Source: an uncultured Collinsella sp.
GTDB lineage: Bacteria; Actinomycetota; Coriobacteriia; Coriobacteriales; Coriobacteriaceae
Direction: 5' to 3'
Assembly (NCBI GenBank): GCA_900551555.1
Contig: URWC01000048.1
Location: 1 to 11,665, forward strand
DNA length: 11,665 nucleotides
Shown here: one piece after another, positions 6,922-11,665 of the stretch
Position numbering within the stretch: position 1 is the stretch's first letter
How the letters are laid out: each line of letters begins with the position of its first letter
The notes under the pieces: generated by a model
Databases searched by the model: none
What the model was told of the DNA's origin: nothing
What the model saw: only the letters and a program-made list of their open reading frames with translations
Position numbers and translations under genes: made by a program

Positions 6922-7124
6922 AAGAATGCTCCCGTGCGTAAACGCTATTCAACACAATTAGCAAGCCCTATTGTAGTTCAACCGCCGGGTGGAACCGCAT
7001 CCCACCAACTTGGTGAGCAATTGATGAGTTGATGGTATCTGTTAAATGTCACGTACGATTCACATCTGGTGGGTACCCTGATGGCTACACGAAACGAAGC
7101 AGATTTACACCGGGAGGACCCCGT
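6922..7124. other. Divergent intergenic region between nadE and the membrane-protein gene
   Basis: This 203-base region must hold promoters for both directions. On the minus strand TACAAT (6970-6975) is a good -10 candidate for nadE, but its -35 is poor. On the plus strand TTGATG (7029-7034) and TACGAT (7054-7059) are 19 bases apart and may serve the rightward gene. A dyad CACCAA-C-TTGGTG lies at 7003-7015, and GGGTACCC is palindromic at 7071-7078. GGGTGGAACCGC at 6987-6998 resembles the conserved T-box sequence, but no complete T-box leader was recognised. Confidence 0.4.
7003..7015. promoter_or_regulatory. Dyad CACCAA-C-TTGGTG, possible operator
   Basis: A perfect 6-base inverted repeat about a single central base, midway between two divergent genes and just upstream of the candidate rightward -35 box. 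Placement fits a repressor or activator site, but the cognate protein is unknown. Confidence 0.3.
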
Positions 7125-8078
7125 ATGACAACCAAGTACACCGACGCGCCGCGCACGCGCGTCATGACGCCGGCATCGCTCAACAACGGCGTACACGAGA
7201 ACCATTCCATTGGACAGACCATGGCCATCGCGCCCAAAAAGGGCCTGTTCGACGACATTTCCATTCCCCAGATCATCGCCGGCGCCGCAGCTGCCGCCAC
7301 GAGCGTGGCGCTTGCTTCAAAGATCGGCATTGCCGGCTCGGTGATTGGTGCCGCTGTGAGCTCAGTCATCACTGTTGTGTCCTCGCAGGTCTATCGCCAC
7401 TTTATCTCCGCCAGCGCCGAAGCAATCAAGGGCACGCATGCCGCTGTCGACTACCCTGCCGGCGCCTACGAGCCCGTTGAGCCCGATGTCGAGGAGCACC
7501 TAGGTGGCGCCGCGACCACGCAGGAGATGCGCCAGGTTGCGGGACGCGCGACCACGGCGCGCGTCGCCCCCAACAGCCTGCGCGCCAAGGCGGCGGCAGA
7601 GCGCAGCCAGACACAAAAGAAGGTCATCGTCTTCTCGATCGCCATCGCCATCGTCGCGGTCATCGCCTGCGCCGGCGCCATCCTTATCACCACTGCCGGT
7701 GAGGGTCTGGGCGAGCGTCCCGAGCCAATCCTGTCGTCGCGCACGACCGAGAGCGATGCAAATGGCAACACTCAGCCGCAGGATCAGCAGGCACAGACGG
7801 ACGACACGCAAGACAGTCCTACCTCTGCCAATTCGTCCTCGAACACCCAAAACCAATCGCAGGGCACCGATTCCTCTATGGCCAACAGTGGCACGCCGTC
7901 CGGCACGACCGACTCAAGCCAAACGACTGACGGTTCACAGCCGAACACGGGAGGCCAGACGAGCGACACCACGTCGGGAACGGGCACGGCAGACAGTAAC
8001 AACACCAACAGCTCGAGCGGAACCGCTTCCGGCACGGCATCTGACAACTCGAGCCAAGGCACGGCATCGGGCAACTAA
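7125..8078 (+). CDS. Membrane protein with glycine-zipper segment and Ser/Thr/Asn/Gly-rich tail, function unknown
   Basis: 317 residues; not recognised as a named family. Residues 47-63 and 67-90 form a hydrophobic hairpin or zipper region rich in Gly, Ala and Ser, with the pattern KIGIAGSVIGAAVSSVI. Comparable segments occur in many uncharacterised actinobacterial membrane proteins. A charged middle segment (about 91-166) is followed by a clear transmembrane helix at 167-189 (VIVFSIAIAIVAVIACAGAIL). The last 115 or so residues are low-complexity Ser, Thr, Asn, Gln, Asp and Gly, and end in repeated GTAS motifs. Topology cannot be fixed; a tail of this type is usually outside the membrane and may be glycosylated or span the wall. 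The ATG at 7125 follows GGGAGG with 7 bases between; the in-frame extension upstream lacks such a site. It stands alone, with a terminator at 8113-8146. Confidence 0.85.
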   Translation: MTTKYTDAPRTRVMTPASLNNGVHENHSIGQTMAIAPKKGLFDDISIPQIIAGAAAAATSVALASKIGIAGSVIGAAVSSVITVVSSQVYRHFISASAEAIKGTHAAVDYPAGAYEPVEPDVEEHLGGAATTQEMRQVAGRATTARVAPNSLRAKAAAERSQTQKKVIVFSIAIAIVAVIACAGAILITTAGEGLGERPEPILSSRTTESDANGNTQPQDQQAQTDDTQDSPTSANSSSNTQNQSQGTDSSMANSGTPSGTTDSSQTTDGSQPNTGGQTSDTTSGTGTADSNNTNSSSGTASGTASDNSSQGTASGN

Positions 8079-8112
8079 GCACGTTTGCCTCTCATAGATA
8101 ACCGACCTGTAC

Positions 8113-8148
8113 AACGGGCGCGAATCGAAAGCGGTTCGCGCCCGTTTG
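8113..8148 (+). terminator. Rho-independent terminator after the membrane-protein gene
   Basis: AACGGGCGCGAA (8113-8124) and TTCGCGCCCGTT (8135-8146) form a perfect 12-base stem around a 10-base loop, 34 bases after the stop codon. The downstream T run is short (TTTG). Confidence 0.8.
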
Positions 8149-8161
8149 CCTTGGGCGCCGC

Positions 8162-8206
8162 CATGGCGAACGCCATGCGATGGTAAGATGCTTTACATGT
8201 GTAAAG
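8162..8206 (+). promoter_or_regulatory. Promoter with extended -10 and two flanking dyads
   Basis: TGGTAAGAT at 8181-8189 fits an extended -10 element (TGn plus a hexamer matching four of six). Just upstream, in the -35 region, is CATGGCG-AA-CGCCATG (8162-8177). Just downstream, near the expected start of transcription, is CTTTAC-ATGT-GTAAAG (8191-8206), which runs into the ribosome-binding site. The leader would be only about 20-25 bases. The dyads look like operator sites; the second could also fold as an RNA hairpin that partly masks the AGAGGAG. Confidence 0.45.
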
Positions 8207-8218
8207 AGGAGATTTGCC

Positions 8219-9526
8219 ATGAGCAAGACAATAATTAGGCCCACGCTTTCGCTGGGCAACCACATCTATCTGTATCGCCTGCTGCGCGATGCGATTGGAT
8301 GTGGCAAGCAAACGTTTATGACGCAGGTCGAGGAGGCGCTCGCCGCTGGCGACATGACCGCTTATGACCTGGGCTTCGAGTCCACGCGCGAGTTGCTCGA
8401 GGAACTCGACGACTGCATTAAGCTGACCGTCTTTAAAGGCGGCCGCCTGTATGCCACGGTCATCGCCAACGAGGCCTGGGATGCTGCGCTTGCCAAGGGC
8501 GAGGACAAGCCCAAGACCGCCAAGGGCGCCAAGCAGTCCTACAAAAAGAAAAAGCGCGGTGAGAAGGACCTCAAGGCCGTGCGCCCCAAGCACGTTAAGC
8601 GTCCCGAGCCCGAAGCCATGGTTGAAGCCGCGCCGGAACCCGAGCCCGAGACAGAGATCGAAGTCGCTATTGAGGTAACGGCAGAAGCCGAAACCGAAAT
8701 CGCCGCCACGACCGATCCCAAAGTCATATCCGAGCAGGAAGCCACTGTGGAGCTCAACGAAGCGCCCAAGTCGACAACCGAAGAAGCCGCTGACCAACCC
8801 GAGCCGCCTGCGTTCCAAAACAGCGATGTCTTTGGTGACAAGGCCGAGGACGATCAGTCCGACGAGCCCACAGATCAAGACGCTACCGAGTCGGCGCCGG
8901 AACCCGAGACGCCGCAGCCCGCCATCTCGCTCACGGTCGTCTATGACCCCGAGAATGCCAATGCCGGCATCACCACCATGGCATCCACGCCCATCGAGGC
9001 AAAGTCGAGCGTCGAGAATGAGAGCGCGACGCAGGTTGAGGTTGAAACTGAAGCTGCAGACGCGCCCGTCACCGTGAAGCCCGCAGATTCCACAATCAAG
9101 CCGAAGACGACGCTGGAGTTCGCACCCGTCATCGAATCCGTGCCCGCCTCTGCTTGCGACCAAATTCCCGCACCGGCACCGGCTTCGGTACTCGCAGAGG
9201 CCCCAACCCCCGCACCCGTAGCGCCCGCCATCCCCGAGGACTTCCCCGTCGATTTCGCAACCGAGGTCTTCTGCCCCGGCCCGCTTCTGCACCAGCTGTC
9301 GACCTATCTCCCCTACGGCGCCGATACCCTCGGCATTGTCGGCGAGTACTACTGGATCGCCCGCGAGCGCGGTACCATCGAGGCCGCGCGAAACCGCGCA
9401 AGCTTCCCCCTGCGCTACACGCAGGACGGCGAGCGCCACGAGGTTGCCGTGCGCATCCGCCGCAACACCACCGGCGGTCTCGGAGCCACCTGGACCATCG
9501 ATAAAGTCGAAGCCCCGGTCGAGTAA
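8219..9526 (+). CDS. Two-domain protein with long acidic Pro/Glu-rich linker; N-terminus possibly OST-HTH/LOTUS-like
   Basis: 435 residues; not recognised as a named protein. Residues 1-93 are a compact domain. Its core (DLGFESTRELLEELDDC, then a hydrophobic strand and GGRLYATVI) resembles the helix-loop-strand pattern of OST-HTH/LOTUS winged helices, which bind RNA in other proteins; this is an inference from pattern only. A short Lys-rich stretch follows at about 98-128. Then come roughly 200 residues rich in Glu, Pro, Ala and Thr, probably disordered. The C-terminal 95 residues or so (from DFPVDFATEVFCPGPL to WTIDKVE) look folded and conserved, with a mixed beta pattern in FPLRYTQDGERHEVAVRIRRN. 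No signal peptide or membrane segment is present, so a cytoplasmic location is likely. The ATG at 8219 follows AGAGGAG with 7 bases between. Confidence 0.85.
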   Translation: MSKTIIRPTLSLGNHIYLYRLLRDAIGCGKQTFMTQVEEALAAGDMTAYDLGFESTRELLEELDDCIKLTVFKGGRLYATVIANEAWDAALAKGEDKPKTAKGAKQSYKKKKRGEKDLKAVRPKHVKRPEPEAMVEAAPEPEPETEIEVAIEVTAEAETEIAATTDPKVISEQEATVELNEAPKSTTEEAADQPEPPAFQNSDVFGDKAEDDQSDEPTDQDATESAPEPETPQPAISLTVVYDPENANAGITTMASTPIEAKSSVENESATQVEVETEAADAPVTVKPADSTIKPKTTLEFAPVIESVPASACDQIPAPAPASVLAEAPTPAPVAPAIPEDFPVDFATEVFCPGPLLHQLSTYLPYGADTLGIVGEYYWIARERGTIEAARNRASFPLRYTQDGERHEVAVRIRRNTTGGLGATWTIDKVEAPVE

Positions 9527-9566
9527 AAAAGGCCTCGGATAGCCAATTGACCATCCGAGGCCTTTT
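9527..9566. terminator. Bidirectional terminator between convergent genes
   Basis: AAAAGGCCTCGGAT (9527-9540) and ATCCGAGGCCTTTT (9553-9566) form a perfect 14-base stem around a 12-base loop, with A and T runs on both sides. It starts directly after the plus-strand stop codon and ends 13 bases before the minus-strand lipoprotein stop, so it can serve both. Confidence 0.92.
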
Positions 9567-9579
9567 GAATTCAGGCCTT

Positions 9580-9972
9580 TTAGTTGTCATCGGTGCATAT
9601 AGACACCAGAGAAGCAAGCTCATCCTCAAGTTGCGGAGCAAAGTATCTAAAAGAAACCTGCGCTCCAGTCGGTATCGACTCAATCATATTCGCAGCATTA
9701 TCTGAGACTCGGTACGGTGCAGTTTCACCTGTCTTCAAATCCTCTATTGAGCAGACAGCGTCTTCAGCATCAATCGACCTAAGCACGCCTTTTCCTTGTA
9801 ACATCACATCGGCATGCCCGCCAGCTATTTCTAATGAACCTGAGTCTGTCGCAGTCACTTCTCCGGAACCTCCGCGCGATATCTCTTCCTTTGTTGAACA
9901 GCCCACCAATGAAGCCATCAGCACCAAAGACAGGGCTAGACGAATCGCCCTACTTCGAAAAAGTCGTTCCAT
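9580..9972 (-). CDS. Small lipoprotein, partner of the upstream cysteine peptidase
   Basis: 130 residues from the ATG at 9972. A basic N-terminus (ERLFRSRAIR) and a hydrophobic stretch end in the lipobox LVGC, with Cys25 as the lipidated residue. The protein should therefore be anchored on the outer face of the membrane. A Gly/Ser-rich spacer is followed by a beta-rich domain of about 75 residues. Its layout (GVLRSIDAEDAVCSIEDL, then a Pro-Thr-Gly turn, VSFRYF and a closing strand) suggests a small OB-like barrel similar in topology to CusF. The His, Met and Trp metal ligands of CusF are not present. The gene overlaps the 3' end of the peptidase gene by 23 bases, so translation is probably coupled. 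In-frame starts at 9981 and 9999 are possible. Function is unknown; a role as chaperone, tether or inhibitor of the peptidase is only inferred from context. Confidence 0.8.
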   Translation of the reverse strand: MERLFRSRAIRLALSLVLMASLVGCSTKEEISRGGSGEVTATDSGSLEIAGGHADVMLQGKGVLRSIDAEDAVCSIEDLKTGETAPYRVSDNAANMIESIPTGAQVSFRYFAPQLEDELASLVSICTDDN

Positions 9973-11077
9973 AAGTCCACGCATAATAGCTCTGATCATA
10001 CTTCAGGAAGGATAAAGATGAATTCCAGCCGTCCGCTATGCCAATCATCTGCCTTGTCTCTCCAGTTTTCTTACCAGTAAGTGTGGCGTAAGCCTCCGCT
10101 GTTACAGAATGGGCTGATCCGTTGTACAAACTCGCATGTAAAACATTCGGTCTATTAGAGTTAATCTCATTTTGAATGCTCGCGATAGCCGGAGAGGAGA
10201 CAGTGCGGGCGATAAGAGTACTTCCTCTGCTTGCGCAGTAATTTGTAAACCCCGTTGCACAGGTTGATATCGGCGTTCCACCCAAAACAACGCCGGGAAC
10301 AGTCTGTTCTTCATCGGAAAGAGCATGGGTATTGGTGTAATTCCATATCTGCATATATTGCGAAGGGTCGCTATATAAATTGGCAATGCCATACAGTTCC
10401 GCAACGTTCGAAAAAGCTGTCACCATACAAGCATAGTGGGCGGTAAGCCTCTTAATCTCGCTTTCATCATATGACATAAACTGAGAAATGGAACGAAATC
10501 CAGATACTGTGTAATCCTGCATTTGAGTTGCGTAAATTACAACATCGTTCCAGCTTGAAGGTTTATTCGATAAAACGACAGGCCGTCCTTCTATGGAAAC
10601 AGCCGGGATTGTTCTTCCGCAATTTGTTGTTATTGAACCGTCCAAAGATTGCACGCCGAATTCGAATGGATTGATCATTACGACTGGGTTATTGAAAGAA
10701 TAAGACTCGACACCAAGATCTCCTCCCCGATCCATAGGGCTGACTAAGCCGTCTCCAAAACGATATCCCGTAAGTATTTCATCATCTGAAGCATCTAAAA
10801 CCAAATAGCCCGCGGCTCTATTGGATGTCACAACCGGAACAATGTAACCAAGCGGGGACCCATCAACATCTACAAAAGGAATAGGGTCAGAAGGCGTATA
10901 CGAATAGCCGAGGAGTCCCTTTATATATTTATCGGCAAGCTCTTGCGCAATTTCAGAAGTAAATTGTATCTGCTCACCATCAATATTGCCCGTCGAAGCA
11001 AAAACCTCTTTCGGACGTGCGGCTAAGGCGACAATTGAAGACGCGACAAGTTGCAGAAAACGACGACGCGAAAGCAT
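9950..11077 (-). CDS. Tat-exported C39-like (papain-fold) cysteine peptidase
   Basis: 375 residues. The N-terminus SRRRFLQL followed by a hydrophobic stretch and ARPKEVFAS is a twin-arginine (Tat) signal, with cleavage likely after Ala27. Residues 38-110 (SEIAQELADKYIKGLL, then DGSPLGYIVPVV, then GYLVLDASDDEILTGY) resemble the propeptide or inhibitory module found before streptopain-like and other C39-like peptidases. The catalytic region has Cys217 in YACMVTAFSNVAELYG, His323 in GSAHSVTAEAY, and Asp349 or Asn352 in IADGWNSS as the third member; the order Cys-His-Asp/Asn and the spacing fit PF13529-type C39-like peptidases. Extra Cys at 153, 273 and 281 might form disulfides. The substrate is unknown. 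The start at 11077 is preceded by AAAGAAG. It is first gene of a two-gene operon. Its base composition is much lower in GC than its neighbours (for example 24 of 60 bases at 10501-10560 against 40 of 60 at 5281-5340), suggesting transfer. Confidence 0.82.
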   Translation of the reverse strand: MLSRRRFLQLVASSIVALAARPKEVFASTGNIDGEQIQFTSEIAQELADKYIKGLLGYSYTPSDPIPFVDVDGSPLGYIVPVVTSNRAAGYLVLDASDDEILTGYRFGDGLVSPMDRGGDLGVESYSFNNPVVMINPFEFGVQSLDGSITTNCGRTIPAVSIEGRPVVLSNKPSSWNDVVIYATQMQDYTVSGFRSISQFMSYDESEIKRLTAHYACMVTAFSNVAELYGIANLYSDPSQYMQIWNYTNTHALSDEEQTVPGVVLGGTPISTCATGFTNYCASRGSTLIARTVSSPAIASIQNEINSNRPNVLHASLYNGSAHSVTAEAYATLTGKKTGETRQMIGIADGWNSSLSFLKYDQSYYAWTYGTTFSK

Positions 11078-11318
11078 ATGTTCTTCTTTCTAGAGAAGCG
11101 ACTTATAAGGTACTCCTATTCTATAATCTTTTTTGTAACGTTACAGCACTGGTTATATTTCAATTCGATTTGCTTATGTCCTTGCAACCCAATGCGTCTT
11201 TACGTTTTAAACGGAATTAGAAAATCACTCATAGCAAAAACGGGCTTTAATCCCAAAGAGATAACTTTGATTATGAATCAAACCAGCAGCCAGGGCATAG
11301 CTGCAGTGCAATTGCTAC
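11078..11318. other. AT-rich intergenic region upstream of the cysteine peptidase
   Basis: About 240 bases with no gene I can support. On the minus strand TAGAAT (11118-11123) is a plausible -10 box for the peptidase operon, but no good -35 is visible. A perfect palindrome lies at 11134-11145. The rest has no clear repeat, RNA gene or mobile-element end. The composition matches the peptidase operon and not the flanking ettA gene. Confidence 0.5.
11134..11145. promoter_or_regulatory. Palindrome TGTAACGTTACA, candidate operator of the peptidase operon
   Basis: A perfect 12-base palindrome that sits where the -35 region of the peptidase promoter should be, with the TAGAAT -10 candidate about 11 bases downstream on the minus strand. 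The position fits control by a dimeric regulator, none of which is encoded in the window. Confidence 0.4.
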
Positions 11319-11349
11319 AAGAAAGGCCGCCCTTGGTGGCGGCCTTTCT
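11319..11349 (-). terminator. Rho-independent terminator of the ABC-F gene
   Basis: GAAAGGCCGCC (11321-11331) and GGCGGCCTTTC (11338-11348) form a perfect 11-base stem with a 6-base loop. On the minus strand it lies 9 bases after the stop codon at 11358 and is followed by TTGT. Confidence 0.85.
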
Positions 11350-11357
11350 ACTTGCTA

Positions 11358-11665
11358 CTAGTCGCGCGTGAGCTTCCTGTGAATACGATGCGGCTGGGCT
11401 GCATCCTCGCCCAGGCGCTCGATGCGGTTGGCCTGATAGGCCTCGAAGTTGCCCTCGAACCAATACCAGTTGCCCGGATTCTCGTCGGTGCCCTCCCACG
11501 CCAGAATGTGCGTGGCGACGCGGTCCAGGAACATACGGTCGTGGCTAATGACCACCGAACAGCCCGGGAACTCGAGCAGCGCCGCTTCGAGCGAGGACAG
11601 CGTCTCGACGTCGAGGTCGTTCGTGGGCTCGTCGAGGAGCAGCAGGTTGCCGCCCTGCTTGAGCG
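11358..11665 (-). CDS. ettA: ABC-F ATPase, EttA type (C-terminal part, 5' end outside the window)
   Basis: The last 102 codons of a gene that begins beyond the right edge. The visible part covers the end of the second ATPase domain. It has a Walker B with catalytic Glu (LLLLDEP), the D-loop NDLD, the switch motif VISHDRMFLDRVATHILAWEG, and then an EttA-like tail (WFEGNFEAYQANR, ERLGEDAA, PHRIHRKLTRD). EttA is a cytoplasmic ribosome-binding ATPase that gates entry into the elongation cycle according to energy state. The tail sequence argues for EttA over antibiotic-resistance ABC-F proteins or Uup, but the diagnostic arm region lies outside the window. Confidence 0.93.
   Translation of the reverse strand, partial: LKQGGNLLLLDEPTNDLDVETLSSLEAALLEFPGCSVVISHDRMFLDRVATHILAWEGTDENPGNWYWFEGNFEAYQANRIERLGEDAAQPHRIHRKLTRD

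Noticed and set aside
5842..7032. Plus-strand reading frame of about 396 codons opposite nadE
   Set aside because: Antisense to the amidase domain of NadE, which has its triad intact on the minus strand; no supporting ribosome-binding site or motifs.
7741..8078. Repeats in the Ser/Thr-rich tail as a possible tandem-repeat array
   Set aside because: The codons encode short irregular low-complexity runs with no fixed repeat unit, so this is part of the coding sequence and not a tandem or CRISPR-like array.
8075..9439. Minus-strand reading frame of about 454 codons with Gly/Leu/Arg-rich product
   Set aside because: Antisense to the two-domain protein; the Gly/Leu-rich composition is what the Pro/Glu/Ala-rich linker gives on the other strand, and the plus-strand gene has a good ribosome-binding site and terminator.
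9580..9972. Lipoprotein as a CusF-type copper/silver chaperone
   Set aside because: Strand layout is similar, but the His, Met and Trp ligand pattern of CusF is missing and no metal-transport gene is nearby.
11051..11371. Plus-strand reading frame of about 106 codons upstream of the peptidase operon
   Set aside because: It starts inside the peptidase gene on the other strand, runs through its promoter region and the ettA terminator, and has no convincing ribosome-binding site or family match.

Overview
This is a high-GC bacterial window that looks like a gut Coriobacteriia chromosome, most like Collinsella. The clues are the codon use, a fermentative L-lactate dehydrogenase, a fused glutamine-dependent NAD synthetase and actinobacterial-style glycine-zipper membrane segments. 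The genus is an inference from gene content; no rRNA or other marker gene is present.

Left part (1-6921): five minus-strand genes, mostly with their own terminators. In transcription order they are nadE (6921-4942), a class I/II PLP aminotransferase (4823-3660), L-lactate dehydrogenase (3458-2508), a DUF2974/Mbeg1-like serine hydrolase (2380-1220) and an NdpA/YejK-type nucleoid-associated protein (1108-104). The group is mainly housekeeping. NadE makes the NAD that Ldh recycles during lactate fermentation. The hydrolase is bracketed by two inverted copies of a small REP-like palindromic element.

Middle part (6922-9566): a divergent intergenic region is followed by two plus-strand genes of unknown function. 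One (7125-8078) encodes a membrane protein with a glycine-zipper segment and a long Ser/Thr/Asn/Gly tail. The other (8219-9526) encodes a protein with a conserved N-terminal domain that may resemble OST-HTH/LOTUS, a long acidic Pro/Glu linker and a conserved C-terminal domain. A strong bidirectional terminator separates it from the convergent genes that follow.

Right part (9580-11320): an AT-richer island with a two-gene minus-strand operon. It encodes a Tat-exported C39-like cysteine peptidase with an N-terminal propeptide-like region, and an overlapping small lipoprotein. Base composition differs sharply from the flanks, which suggests recent acquisition. This pair is the best candidate for a little-described system in the window: an exported protease with a dedicated membrane-anchored partner. 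The window ends inside the C-terminal ATPase domain of an ABC-F protein (EttA type) on the minus strand.

No tRNA, rRNA, CRISPR array, complete insertion sequence, integrase or replication origin was seen.
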